A stretch of DNA of 64,000 nt from Fomitopsis serialis. Its lineage: Eukaryota > Basidiomycota > Agaricomycetes > Polyporales > Fomitopsidaceae. Both the position numbers and the translations under genes were made by a program. The stretch covers positions 868,001 to 932,000 of the forward strand of contig NW_025954964.1 in NCBI RefSeq assembly GCF_022376445.1, written 5' to 3'. Positions 46,465-58,803 of the stretch are shown here, piece by piece (the first letter of the stretch is position 1; the number at the start of each line of letters is the position of its first letter). Below the pieces are notes generated by a model that was given only the letters and a program-made list of their open reading frames with translations, did not search any database and was not told where the DNA came from.

Positions 46465-48574
46465 GAAGATGATCCCGAGCTTCTCGTTCAACCGCAGTGC
46501 GAGCTGGCGTTGCGGGATGCCTTGTTTCTGCAAGAGGTTGTTCAGAAGCTGGACCTTGTGCTGGCTCACACGGTGGAGTCCTGCGATAGTCGTGGTCCGC
46601 CACTTCTTCTCCTGGAGTATTGAGTACGACGCTGGGCTTTTTCTGTTCCAATGTCACGAAACCTTAGGGAGCAGCTTGAAACTGACTACAGTTGGATTTG
46701 ACTGACCTCTGGAGTCACATTCGAGCCGATTTCTGCCGCCTTCCGAAGGGGAGACAGGAAAATGCCCGGCGCTGGCGCAAAGACAGGTAGACGAGGAGAG
46801 CGAGGCGTATCCTTTGCCGCGCCGTCTCTTGAGGCCGTTCTAACACCGCTCACAGTGTGTCGCGCGCCCGGCTGAGCCAGGCCGGTCGAGGGCACGATCC
46901 ACGTCCCATCATCATCGTCAGACAGTTCTTGCAAATCGCCGGGGACCGGAGCTGGGACGTCAGAGCTTGATGAAGGTTGCACCGTATCCTCTCCCAGTAC
47001 GGGGGTACGCGGAACGCGACCTGCGGATTCACGTAGGAAAGGCGCGACCCGAAGACCAGCAGTACTAGCGGAGATGTCTGACGAGGACAGATCCGACGTC
47101 GTATGAGTCTCGCCGATGCATCCGCGGTCAAACTTTTCCCATTTGAAATCGATGGCAGTGAGGTCCTCGGGCAGCATATAGTCATCTTCCTCGAGAGGAT
47201 CCGAGCTGCAGGGATCTTCTGCAGGCGAGTCGAAATAAAATGGAATCGGTCTGAGTGGGGTACATTCGTTTGTCCGCTCTAGCCCGAAAGAAGACTTCGA
47301 CGGCTGTTGTGGGGCAGGCGATGACATACGTTCAAGACAGAACGGAGAACAGGAGCGAGCGACTTCGCCTCCAAGAGTACGGTCTAGTCCCGTAGTGGTG
47401 GCCGAGGGCATACATCCAGTATGTCCCGAAGAGCGAGTTGAACTAGCGACAAGCATAGCCATCGAGGTGTTCTGGGCGAGTGCAGAGGAAGCAGCTAAGC
47501 GAACGCCGTAGCTAGTCATCACAAAGTCGTCCGGATCGTAGTCTTCAAGAAGCGGCGTGTCTGCCTGTGGACCTAGTATTACAGCGAAAGGATTTTTACT
47601 GAATAATCCATTTTTGGTGACCCCAATAGACTCTTCGAGGAGCATGGTATGTTCAGCGTCGTCGCGACTAGCGGACTCCAGCGGAAAGTCGGAAGGAGGC
47701 ACTGCACCGACAGAGGAAGCAGGCCCAGGAGTGGAGAACGGCACGGGCAGGAGATCCTCGCTCAAGTTCGGTCTTCCGCCGGATACGGACGAGAGGCGAG
47801 ATGTCGTGTGGGAGACCGAGTAAATGTCGCCCACGATGCGGTCTCGGGACAAAGCGAAGTTACTCGCGAGGCGTCCCGTAACCGATGGATTCCCTGCGCC
47901 TGGATTGGGTATATGCGCGGTCGGAGGACTTCCTGGACTCGGAGGGTTGAACGCGAAGACAGAGCCGTCATTGATGGCTTGTTCAACAGGCACTGCAGGG
48001 TTCAGCACGGGTGCATCCTCGTGTACTCTGGGCTCTACGCATACACCGGGCCTCACCGGAACGGTTGTCGAATGTGGTGGTAGTAGAGTGCGGAGAGGGT
48101 GGTGCACGTCAAGCGTAGAGAGCGTATTGTTGAGCCATGCGGGGATAGAGGGAAGTTTCCGGGATCGCCTTCTGCTGTTCCGATACTCTCCAGAAATCCC
48201 AGGTTCGTCAAGTCTTTCACGACCACCAGCATGCATCTTGATGACCGCGAAGTCAGCCCCGAGTCGACCTCCGTGGAGCTCGTTGTATGCGTCTACGGGT
48301 GTTCTCGGCATGTCGTACTCTGCAGCGCTGGCGGAAGAGGATGATGCGGCGCGACGACGCCTTCCTGAGTGGGAGCTCTTGGAGCTCGCAGGAGATGTAT
48401 GCAATATATTGACGGTCTCGATCATCCGGTCGAAGCGAGAGTTCAGTCCAGTCGTTTTGCGCCGCTTCATGACAGGTTGCTCCGATGATCTAGGATCATG
48501 AAACAGAGAATCTTGTTGGTTAGGTTAGCAGGACGCGCGTACCGACTGCTGACGGTCCTCTTGCGCGCCATCAT
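46465..48574 (-). CDS. Ser/Pro-rich unknown protein with a short conserved helical C-terminal exon
   Basis: I do not recognise the family. The start is a double ATG at 48574; exon 1 (48574-48543, ARKRTVSSR) joins after a 53-base intron to exon 2 (48489-46707), and both phases fit. The N-terminus is basic (KRRKTTGLNSRFDRMIETVN, then SSKSSHSGRRRRAASSSS), likely nuclear. Most of the protein is disordered with acidic patches (LEEDDYMLPEDLTAIDFKWE). Exon 3 (46611-46465) begins EKKWRTTTIAGLHRVSQHK and continues VQLLNNLLQKQGIPQRQLAL, RLNEKLGIIF. This segment looks strongly folded, perhaps a helix-turn-helix or interaction helix pair. It ends at a good donor (GTACGT), but the next exon could not be fixed, so the C-terminus is open. 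Confidence 0.65.
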
Positions 48575-49428
48575 AATATCTCCCGACACATCGTTATAAG
48601 CCAGTAGTGAAGGCATTGTTGAATGCTAGAACCATACGATCTGCAACTGACATGCAGAATGATAACCTTCGAGCGGGATTGTATGCGGGCAGGATTTTTG
48701 GTGGTTGTGGCCATCAAACAGGTCGCGCAAGCGTCACGACACGTTCGCGCAAGAGTGTATCAACGGTCACGTGGGTCGCGTTAGTCACACGACGGCGACG
48801 ACGCGTACATATACCCGGCCCGTGACAGGTTGCCACACACAGACGCACGTCGCTAACCTTAGGCTTTCGCCAGCATGTCGCTATGAGACATTTGCGACGA
48901 GTGCCGCCGAGATTGCGCTATTCCGCGCACAGGCACCGGTGAGACTGGTGATGTTTTCAAGGTAAGTGTCCAACCGAAACTGGCGGCGGCGGTAAAGATG
49001 TTAATAATATCGCGAAGACAGACTGTGCTAGTAGTTACGACCATTCATGGTCCAACGACAGCCGGTCCTGCTCGGATGCTCCCTTTTGGTCCAAATAATT
49101 TGTCACGCTGCGCATGCAGTACGCCTTGATTGTGTATGCCGATTCACCGTCCTCTTCGTTGCGAATCAGATTCATGTCAGACACGGGATGTCCCGACAAC
49201 AGGATCCAATATTGACGACGTCCAAGCGAGGCGCCGACGAAGTCGACATCCGGAGGCAACGCACGTATTAATGACGAATCGCACTCCCAGGTCCGTATAC
49301 AGGTCACCTATGTGGGGAATGCGGTTTCCCGTTGTCGCCGAGACATTCGCCGGGCATGGACTCATTTCACGCGCAGTATAAAAGAGGATGCTGGGACGCG
49401 AGTGAGGTACAGGACATCTTGAATCGTC
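48575..49428. other. Intergenic, divergent promoters
   Basis: No gene was recognised. The TATA box of the plus-strand gene lies at its right end. Confidence 0.55.
49377..49384 (+). promoter_or_regulatory. TATA box of the UPF0643-like gene
   Basis: TATAAAAG lies about 50 bases upstream of the ATG at 49429, which implies a very short leader. Confidence 0.55.
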
Positions 49429-50288
49429 ATGTCTACTGCTATCCTTCCAGCTCCCGTCGCAAGTTCGTTGCTCACGTACGATCTTGGGCAACAGTCTCAG
49501 AGCGAGAACGGGCGAAGCTCGACTGCGCCGCTCTCATATCCTCAGTCCGAATTTTCCTTCGAGCCAAGCCCTCCAGAACCAATACTGTACCTCCCACCCA
49601 TTTTGTCTCTACTGCCCTTCGAGTACAGGCAACCTCTAGTGCCTCCCACAGAGGGTCTCAGCCGTGGGCTGTACTCCCCGCTTTCCACGGAATCGCACCT
49701 ACCGACAATCGACGAAGCCTCTCTTGCGCTCCACTATGCCTTACATCGGTTCCGTGCAGTGACCCCGGACTACGCCACGGTTCCATATGCGGAGGCCTTC
49801 AATTGGGATGAGATTGACCTTCCGGAGGATGCCGAGCATGAATGGTACTGCGTCGTCTTCAACAGCAAACGCCGTGTAGGAAGCGACGGTTCCGGTACGT
49901 TCTGCTACTCGTGGTATTGTCATCGCATGATAATAATGCTCCCCAGGCCTGTACTCCGCTGACCGACTAGCGCACGAAGAAGCCGTGCAGAACGGAGGGG
50001 TAGGCATTCATGTCCTCATCTACTACTTATTGACATGAATTAATTGTCTTCCAGCTTATAATGTACTGGTACGGCACGCCGCATCCGGAGACCAGGATGA
50101 ACCTCGCTACCTGCATCTGGCAATCCCGAAAGGATGCGATAGCTGCGAATTCTCGACCTCATCACATACGCGCCATGCGTCTCGCTGCCGCTTCGTACGA
50201 CCATTACACCTTGAAACGTTACTGGCTGCGCAAGGTCAAGGGCGAGCGTGGCGTCATGGTCAAACCATTCGAAGTGACGGACACGTAA
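49429..50288 (+). CDS. UPF0643-like conserved fungal protein
   Basis: Three exons (49429-49894, 49947-49999, 50055-50288) give 250 residues in consistent phase. The N-terminal third is Ser/Pro-rich. The conserved part begins HRFRAVTPDYATVPYAEAFN, then HEWYCVVFNSKRR, GLYSADRLAHEEAVQNGG, LIMYWYGTPHPETRMNLATC, IWQSRKDAIAANSRPHH, AMRLAAASYDHYTLKRY and RKVKGERGVMVKPF. This pattern matches my recollection of the fungal UPF0643 family (fission yeast PB2B2.08); the assignment should be confirmed by a profile search. The biochemical function is unknown. There is no signal peptide or membrane segment, so a cytosolic protein is likely. Confidence 0.75.
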
Positions 50289-51048
50289 TGAGATGTACCT
50301 CGTCAGCAGGCTCCAGTACTGCTCGGTTGATATCATGTACGTTTCTGGCTATCTACATTCTGTCCACTGCTGAGCATAGCCTGCAGTGATGAAGATACCC
50401 TCTGCTGCCTACGCAGCTACAGCGACCGCCGTTGGACCGAGTCAAAGGCGCCTTGGAGCGCCTTCATGCACGATCAAGGAGCGACACCTCCGACAGAATT
50501 GCCTCAGAAGGGCCGGTCTGCACAGTGAGACGAAGTTTTCAGTTGGTCACGGACACCATAGCGGAGTTATGTCAGTATGTGTACTAGTCTACGAGCATAG
50601 CCGAGCCTATGTAATGGGATATGGATTGTAAGAATGCCTCGACCAAGCCTCGACCTGTGAAGTTGCTCCTCCCATTGCGCAATACGGCGACTGATGGTAC
50701 AATATTCGCCACTGACTAGCGCACAAGGGTGACGGTTCGCATATAAGCATACTGACCTCCATCCAGCCCTGCGGCCTTTTGCCTATCTTTCCCTCGAAAC
50801 CCAGTCCTTGTCCTTCGTTTTCTGTGCTTGCACGAAGCTGGAATGGTTCAGCGCCGTGTCGCTCGCCGATTGGGCCTTAAGTTCAGAACATGACTTAGTC
50901 ATTGTGCGGCTGCCTCCTTGGGGTGCCGCGGCTTCAGCTGCAGTTGGTCGTGCCGCACGTACTACATATCAACACCCGACTTCCTTATCTTTTGAGAACT
51001 CTTTTCTGCTCATCCCTTCGCGGCGGCGAGGCAGCGTGCAGAAACAGC
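50289..51048. other. Intergenic
   Basis: 3' flank of the UPF0643-like gene and promoter/leader of the gamma-glutamyltransferase gene. No gene was recognised. Confidence 0.6.
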
Positions 51049-53528
51049 ATGGGCAAGCACGGCGCGCTCCTGGCAGATGACGTGCAAGACGGCGGGATCA
51101 TTCCCCTCCATCGTCCGGTTGTCTATCAACGGGATCGGGTACGCAGAAGCAAGGTTGTAGTAGCGATCACGGTCTTCGCACTAGCCCTGCTCTTCGTCGC
51201 CCGGGACGCTGTCGCGCCATCTTGCCGTTTTTCCCATACTCATCTCATACACAAGCCCGGTAGCATCAGACGTCCTGTGCCCTCCGGAACACGCAACGAG
51301 GCCTACATCGTAGAAGCGACGCACGGCGCGGTAGCGAGCGAGAACGAAGTATGCTCGGACATCGGAGTGGACATCCTGAAGCAGGGAGGAAACGCAGTGG
51401 ATGCTGCCGTTAGTACGACGCTATGTATCGGGGTGCTCAATATGTTCTCGTGCGTCATACTGTTGCTCCCTATCCGCTGTGAATTGATCACAGCGCAGGT
51501 CTGGCATCGGAGGAGGAGGGTTCATGACTGTGCGTGTACCCCCATCGTCACCTAACGCTTCCTCGGAGGTGCACACGATCGACTTCCGCGAGATGGCGCC
51601 CGCAGCTTCCAATAACACAATGTTCGTTGAGGAACCCATGAAGGCGCTGTTCGGTGGTATGTCAGTAGGGGTGCCTGGCGAGTTGCGCGGTCTGGAGGAG
51701 GCTCATAAGCGATGGGGGAGTCTGCCATGGAGGACTCTCGTGCAGCCAAGCGTCGAACTCGCGCGGGGTTGGAGGATGCAGCGGGAACTCTCCGAGAGGA
51801 TCCGTTTTGAGGTATGTGCCTGATTGAGCTGTGTTCAGTATGTACAGGGCGTAAGGGTCACATTACATCTCAGTTCTTCAAGCCACTAATGCTGAAGGAT
51901 CCTGATTGGAGCGCTGTCTTTGCGCCTGAGGGACAGTTACTCAAGGAGGGCGAAATCGTTCGACGCACGAACCTGTCGCGCACTCTGGCAGTCGTCGCAG
52001 AACAGGGTGCAGATGCGTTGTATAAGGTGAAGCGAATCTTGACATATTTCGACCGTGCCCGCTTAATCTTGCAATCACCCAGGGCCCTATTGCCGACTCG
52101 CTCATCAAGAAGATTCGCGCTACAGGAGGAGTTATGACGCGTGAAGACCTGCAGAACTATGCAGTTCATGTCAGGCCTGCTCTTCAGGGAACCTATCGCG
52201 GGCGGAAGGTGTATACCTCGCATGCACCAACCTCGGGACCAGTACTGCTACACATGCTGAACCTAATGGAGCATTATGAAGACCTAGTTGGGGAAGGACG
52301 GACACCGCTCAACAGTCATAGACTAATAGAGGCAATGAAATGTAAGTTACCGCTGGTATCTTTTTCCGTGAGCCCTGTACTCATACGATTTAGTTGGCTT
52401 CGCTGCTCGGTTAGTTTAGCACTAAGCTGTCAATGGACATGCTACTAACTAAGATCTCATCCATAGAACCAGAGTCTGCGACCTTGCGTTCAGTAACGAC
52501 ACTAGGCTCATAGAAGAGATCCCTACCAAAGCATACAGCAACACAGTATTTCCCAACATCACTGATGTGAGCTTCTCCTGTCGTGAAGTAGCTCTTGATC
52601 TCATTCGCCCGCCATGATTAAAGGATAGCACGCATACGCCCGACTATTATCACCCCATGTTCGATATCATCGAAGACCATGGGACGGTAGGCTCGCAAAC
52701 CTCGAGCCGTCTACCGCGGTGCTAACGAGCGCTCCCTCAGAGCCACTCTTCCGTAGTAGACAGCGATGGTATGGCCGTCGCAATTACATCCACAGTGAAC
52801 CTTGTCTTTGGTTCGCAGGTGCTTGACCCAGAGACTGGCGTCATTCTCAACGACCAGGTACGAAGTCAAGCATCATTACCAATCGAGCGCTGACATTCTA
52901 TATTCAGATGGACGACTTTTCTACTCCTGGCACTCCGAACAGTTTCGGCCTCTTTCCTTCTCCATGTGAGTACAAGCTAAATTAGAACGACCTTATCACT
53001 CATCCGATCCCAGTCAACTATCCCGAGCCCGGGAAACGTCCACTTTCGTCTACTGTACCGACGATCGTGGAATACGAAGACGGCACGTTTTACTTGGCCA
53101 CCGGCGGTTCTGGAGGATCGCGTATCTTCCCAGCAGTATTCCAAGTAATCCTGAATATGGATTGGGGTATGGATGTGAGCGCAGCGATTGAACATGGACG
53201 GGTTCATGACCAGCTCTACCCTACCATGGTCGATGCGGACAACACCTTACCCGTCGACACTCTGGATGCTCTTCGAGGGAAGAGGCACAATGTTACAGGT
53301 CAGATACGGAGGCAATCCGTCTTGTGTGTGTCCGCTGACGTGCTGAATGACTATTGTAGTATCGGACATCAACCGCATCGCATCAGTAGTGCAGGCAGTT
53401 GCGCGGCAAGGGGATAAGATCTTCGGTATGTTCGGGAAATCCTCTTGCATGCAAGTGCTCTAATTAAGTCCCTACATCGTCCAGCTGCTAGCGACTCTAG
53501 GAAACGAGGCGTCGCCTCCGGGTATTGA
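51049..53528 (+). CDS. Gamma-glutamyltransferase (glutathione hydrolase), membrane-anchored
   Basis: This enzyme removes the gamma-glutamyl group from glutathione and its conjugates, in the vacuole or at the cell surface. It begins with a short cytosolic part (GKHGALLADDVQDGG) and a signal-anchor helix (VVVAITVFALALLFVA). The large-subunit region has THGAVASENEVCSDIG, GGNAVDAAVSTTLCIGVLN and SGIGGGGFMTVR. Later come GGVMTREDLQNYAVHVRP, YTSHAPTSGPVLLHMLNLME and YYHPMFDIIEDHGT. The autoprocessing and catalytic Thr is in DHGT-SHSSVVDSDGMAVA, cut by an intron just after the Thr. The small subunit includes QMDDFSTPGTPNSFGL and TGGSGGSRIFPAVFQVILN. There are about eleven introns and a 16-base microexon at 52394-52409. 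All family landmarks are present. Confidence 0.95.
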
Positions 53529-54059
53529 CTCGGAGAAAGGTCTCAATGTCACAGTCATTGAAGAGGGTTGAACATTGATCCCTTGGCCGGCCGTGTTGAC
53601 CAGTCAGGCTAACGTCACACTCGTCGCAGATGTATGGGGCTGAACGATACCTTTAGTACACTCGAGTCGACGTCAGTATCATTCCTAATAGAACCCCTGG
53701 GAGCAACATCACGTGGAGAGGTGGGAAAGCCGCAGATTCTCCGTGTACTCTTGGTATGATGGACCAGATGGTGTCGCCATGCAGTCGCTGCCTGCTGATC
53801 TCGACCTTTGTGACGTGCGGTCGTCGAGTTTTCATTTTAGCTATGTACACGTCGTATATCGACCGGTGTGTTCACACGACTTGGTCGTGGCTCTGGGACA
53901 ACCTCGGGTGTCATTATTGCCCCGAGATTGTATCCAGCTTCCCTCGTTCCACGCTGACGGACTCTCGGCCGGTCACCGCGCTGTTGGCTATAAATTGGCT
54001 TGACTTAGGGGCATTTCTGCGTTCTGCTGCCAGTGTGTTGTCATCAGCGTAGTACGAAG
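53529..54059. other. Intergenic with mannanase promoter
   Basis: No gene was recognised. A TATA box lies at 53989-53995. Confidence 0.6.
53989..53995 (+). promoter_or_regulatory. TATA box of the mannanase gene
   Basis: TATAAAT lies 65 bases upstream of the ATG at 54060. Confidence 0.6.
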
Positions 54060-55965
54060 ATGCGCTTCACGGGGTTCACTGCATTGCTTTCTGCGGTTTC
54101 CCTCGCCGCTGCCGCCTCCGTCGGCGGCAAACGGGTGAGTCGTGCATGATTCCTGCCTAGCTATTAGCCTATGGCTGATATGTGCACTGCTGCAATCTAG
54201 TCACCCATCAGTGCCGCCAGTAAGTGGGGCTGAGTGAGTTCGTTGGCTCAGCGATTCATTCATGGAATTTGCAGCTCCCGCGGCTGTGACTGGCTTCGTC
54301 ACGACGTCTGGTCAAAACTTCGAACTCAATGGAGACGTTTTTACGGTTGTTGGGTAAGAGCAACATGAGCATTAACGCGTAACATGAAGCCTCATCGTGC
54401 TTCTGCCTCAGCGCCAACTCGTACTGGGTCGGCTTATCGGGTCTCAGCACGACTGAGATGAATCAGGCATTTGCAGACATTGCTGCTGTTGGCGCAACGA
54501 CTGTCCGCACCTGGTGAGATTCGGCGGAAGCCTGCATTGCACACTAGCTCAAGAGTCTTGGTTCAGGGGATTCAATGATGTCACGAGTCCCAGCGGCGAC
54601 TATTACCAGCTCTGGACGAATGGGGTGCCCACTATCAACTATGGGTCCACTGGTCTGGAAAATTTCGGTGAGCTTCAGCGCACATGCCGTTTCCATCACA
54701 ACGGACTGATGATTTCCGTTAGATAATGTTGTCGCGATGGCTAAGGCGAATGGTCTGAGGCTTATCGTTACTCTGTGAGCGACATCAATGGCGATTTACT
54801 ATTTTCACGACTGAACTGCTCCACACAGTGCAAACAACTGGGCTGATTACGGCGGAATGGATGTCTATGTCAGCCAGCTGACTGGCACAGATTATCACGA
54901 CTACTTCTACACCAACGCTGATATCATCGTATGTTTCCTGCGTTGCATGAGGTTCAATTTACTGATCGAGCCCCTGCAGGCAGCTTACAAGAACTACGTC
55001 AGTGCCTTCGTTGGCCGCTACGTCGACGAGCCCGGAGTCTTGGCTTGGGAACTTGCCAATGAGCCGAGGTGCGCAGGAACGACTGGGTAAGCACAGAAGG
55101 GATGTCGGGAATTATCCCCCTATGGTGCTAATAGCCAACACCAGAACCACTTCAGGTAACTGTACAGCGGTGAATGTTACGAACTGGATCGCGGAAATGT
55201 CAGCATACATCCACTCCATCGATGCAAACCATCTCGTAGCGGTTGGCGACGAAGGTTTCTATGCTATCACAGGCAACTCGGACTATCCATACGGGTATGT
55301 CTTATGCGACCCTTCTGTGATGGAAATTATACATGACGAATGTGCTCTCGGACAGAGGGGGCGAAGGCATTGGAATTAACTTCACCGCTAATCTGGCGAT
55401 TCCGACCATTGACTTTGGCACCGCACATGTGAGTCAGTGTCTGTCGGCGAATGAGTAGCTCATGACATTTTGCGCGCAGCTGTATCCGGTATGACCATCA
55501 TCTCAACTTTCCCCAATGCATGCACTGACCAACGATTCTAGATAAGCTGGGGCGAAACAACCGACCCGATCGAATGGGGTGTCCAATGGATTGACAACCA
55601 TGCAGCCTCCCAGAAGGCACAGAACAAACCAGTTCTAGTTGAAGAATTCGGCATGACGACGAACATGACGGCGACCTACGAGGCCTGGTATCCAGCCATG
55701 ATCAACTCTGGGCTTACGGGCAATCTCATCTGGTGAGATTCTGATTTGAACAGTCTGCGATGTGATGGCGACTCATATGCACCTAGGCAAGCCGGTTCCT
55801 ACCTGTCAAGTGGGGCGACACCAAATGATGGATACACAGTATGTAGCAATCATGTTCTGAGGGACTTGGACTCTGATATATTTGATCCAGGTATATCCAA
55901 ACAATACTGTTTACGGTATGGAGGCGACGTATGCGGCGCAGTTGAAGGCAAGGAATGCTGCATGA
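54060..55965 (+). CDS. Secreted GH5 endo-beta-1,4-mannanase
   Basis: This extracellular glycoside hydrolase cuts mannan and glucomannan backbones in plant cell walls. The signal peptide is [19 protein letters not shown]. The catalytic domain starts around [20 protein letters not shown] and shows [53 protein letters not shown] and [19 protein letters not shown]. The acid/base Glu lies in [13 protein letters not shown] and the nucleophile Glu in [11 protein letters not shown]. Later come [20 protein letters not shown] and the C-terminus [11 protein letters not shown]. No CBM1 cellulose-binding module or linker is present at either end. About twelve introns of 45 to 65 bases are needed. The WELANEPRC pattern points to subfamily 7, the mannanases. 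Confidence 0.94.
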
Positions 55966-56987
55966 CGAACTCGTCATTATGATCATTGCATGACCGTAGT
56001 ATTCGTCAATCCGTATACTTGAGATCATTGGGTCTGCGGATTTATCACTGTCGTCCATCTCAGTCACTGCCAGGCGCATGCCCTAGCCAGCTGTTCTCGT
56101 GACATACAAGCGGTGACGCCAGATTCGATGTATGCTCTGAAGTGCAGACGGAAGTCACTAGTCGGTCGTGTCCTCACAGTGAATTGTCACTCCGTGCGCC
56201 TCGTCGCGCTCCTCGGATGGGGGTCTCGTGCGTCTGGCGGCGTCGCGAAATTGCAGTGTTTGGGATGCATGGCGTAAAACTTGGTACCTTTACATCGCAG
56301 TCGTATACTGTACATGTGATGGGGAGAGAAAAGAACGCGTGCAGAGAGACCATTGTCGAGTGCCATGGTCGAGGACGAACGAGAAAGCCCTCCATGGCTA
56401 GCAGCCTGGGTGGCATGCAGCGGGCGAGGCAACGTTAAAATTCCGCCTTTGTTCAGGATTTTAGTGCCACGAGGATCAAAATTGACTGGCGGTCAATGGA
56501 GACGAATTTGCCAGTCAATGTCCATGCAATGGCTGAAGTACCAGTTTGCCCAAACAGGAACAAGATCGCCTTTCCCACGTGACATTTTGAGCCCGAGCGC
56601 GCAGGTAGGCGCTGGTGATCTATCGAGCGAGGCTCAATTAACCGTCTACATCCTTCCAAGTCTCTTCCGCCTTACTTGTCCTTTGGTGTTCGCGAGTACA
56701 CTAGAGCTAGTGAAAAGTCTGACGCTCTCCCTACATCATCTTCCAGTTGTCCTTGACTGTCTTCTATCTCAATATTGAAGCATATATACGTATTCCGAAT
56801 TCGGGTATTCTCGTTAGAGGCTGGTGAGGATGATGCATGGGTCTTTTTGCGCATTCGGAATTGACAGCTGCAGGTACTCGTGATGCCCATACCGGCTTTC
56901 CCGCATGCATATAAACCGTACCTCGGACAGTTCCGCCCCGCTCACCACCAAGTGCGGCGATAGTCTTCCACGTTCCACGGTTCCACG
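55966..56987. other. Intergenic 1 kb
   Basis: Contains the mannanase 3' flank and the promoter of the next gene. A 141-codon frame at 56353-56778 shows no signal peptide, domain or codon bias and is not called. Confidence 0.55.
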
Positions 56988-58303
56988 ATGCTCTCCCTCT
57001 GCCAGACGTCTGCGACCACAGCGCGCGCTGCTGCCCCCCGGTACTCCGCGATTGTTCGCTGCTATCGTAGCAAGGTGCACGTTTTGCCTGCTACCGTCGG
57101 CGTAAGCATTCGAACTCCTGTAGCTGCTCGTCGCGCGTATTCGACGTCACAGCCCCTCTCTGCCGCTGCTGCCACCTCAAAGCAGTCGTCCGCTCCTACA
57201 CCGGTACCAAAAGTTGCGCCTGCCGAACCATGGAGACGACACATCAGTCCGGATGCGGCCACGCCGACTGTCTATACCTTCTTTGAGAAGATAACATCGA
57301 CTTGGCAGTACATTGTGGTCGACCCGCACACATCTGAGGCGGTTATAGTGGATCCGGTGCTGGACTATGACGCTAACGCTGGGGCGATATCTACTGGCAC
57401 AGCAGACGGCCTCCTTGCATTCGCTGAGGTGGAGGGTCTCAAAGTCCGCCGCATCCTGTACGTCCTCGCGCTATCCTGTGCATGGTCATACAGTACCTAT
57501 CTTTTTTTCCGTGATCTAGCGAGACACATGCCCATGCAGACCATCTCACTGCGGCGCAATACATCAAACAGGAACTTGGTGGCGACATCCCGGTATGCAT
57601 CGGGAAAAGGATCTCACAGGTGCAGAAGACATTCGCGCCGATCTACGGGTTGGACGATCCATCCGTGTTCGAGAAGACATTTGACTGCTACTTTGACGAC
57701 GACGAAGAGTTCAAACTCGGTCAGCTGTCATGCTGTGTCATCCACCTACCTGGCCACACTCCCGACCATGTCGGCTACCTGATTGGCAAGGCCGTCTTTA
57801 CTGGTGACTCCATCTTCAACGTAGGTGCAATGTGTCGCAATCGTGGTGTTGTGCTCATACCTCTTGCATCAGCCCGACGTCGGATCCGCACGAGCGGACT
57901 TCCCGGGTGGAAACGCTGAAGACCTCTATGCTGTAAGTCTCCTCCACTTCCCGCAACAGCGCTATGTCTCACTCCTTGACGGCCACATGTGCAGTCAATG
58001 CAGCGGTTGCTCTCGCTGCCTCCGGACTACCGCCTCTTCGTCGGGCACGACTACCCGCAGAACCGCGACCACACCTGCTGGTCGACCGTCGAGGACCAGC
58101 GCGTCGCGAACAAGCATCTGAAGCTCGGCACAGACAAGTCTGCCTTTATCGAGTGGCGCGAGCAGCGCGACGCTGTGCTCGGTGCGCCGAGACTTTTGCA
58201 CCCATCGCTGCAGGTGAACATACGTGCGGGTAGACTGCCTCCGGCGGATGCCAACGGCCGCGTGTTTTTTAGGATTCCGATTACGTCTTCAAGCAAGCTG
58301 TGA
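56988..58303 (+). CDS. Mitochondrial metallo-beta-lactamase-fold hydrolase, persulfide dioxygenase-like
   Basis: The protein is probably a persulfide dioxygenase (ETHE1/Blh type) that oxidises glutathione persulfide in mitochondrial sulfide detoxification; a glyoxalase-II-type hydrolase is the alternative. The N-terminus is Arg/Ala/Ser-rich without acidic residues for more than 60 positions (LSLCQTSATTARAAAPRYSA, then RTPVAARRAYSTSQP), a typical matrix-targeting sequence. The fold follows: FFEKITSTWQYIVVDPHT, AVIVDPVLDYDANAG, then ETHAHADHLTAAQYIKQEL with the metal-binding THxHxDH after an intron. LPGHTPDHVGYLIG, FTGDSIFNPDVGSARADFPG and PPDYRLFVGHDYPQNRD supply the remaining ligands. The spacing FNPDVGSARADFPGGNAEDLY is closer to bacterial Blh than to human ETHE1. 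Confidence 0.85.
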
Positions 58304-58803
58304 CTCGGTGTTAGGAATGACACCATTGTATGTAAGACACGGAGGAGGGGCTGTGGACAGGCCCGGGCTCGTACGAAGACGACCGTTCTGATATGGCGGG
58401 CCGGGATCGCGTATGTGCTGTCAATGATAATGTGAATAATGCTCGTCCAACAGCACTCGTCCTGGCCAATCGTGCTCGCTACCATGCTGTACGGGAGCTC
58501 AAACAGGCCTGAACAAAATCTAACGCTACTTATTCATTTTCTATGTCACTCAATACTAAATGAGTACCGTGGCGGCGACGGCTCGGACGGGCTGCCGACG
58601 CGGGGTAGGGCGCTTCTCGGTGCATCAGAGTTCCCATCGGGTTCGACCGCCTCGATAATCGAGTTACTTAGACACACTGACAGACCGAGCACAGACCGGG
58701 GTGCCTGACTCGGCCAGCGCACTTCTCGTACGTATAAAGCGTATCGGTGAGGAGGAAAGCGTGCGCAGCCTCCGTCCGCGGTTTCTTTGCCAGTTTGCTC
58801 ACG
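58304..58803. other. Intergenic
   Basis: 3' flank of the hydrolase gene and promoter of the aminotransferase gene. No gene was recognised. Confidence 0.6.

Noticed and set aside
56353..56778. 141-codon open frame on plus upstream of the hydrolase gene
   Set aside because: No conserved motif; it lies where 3' UTR and promoter sequence are expected.
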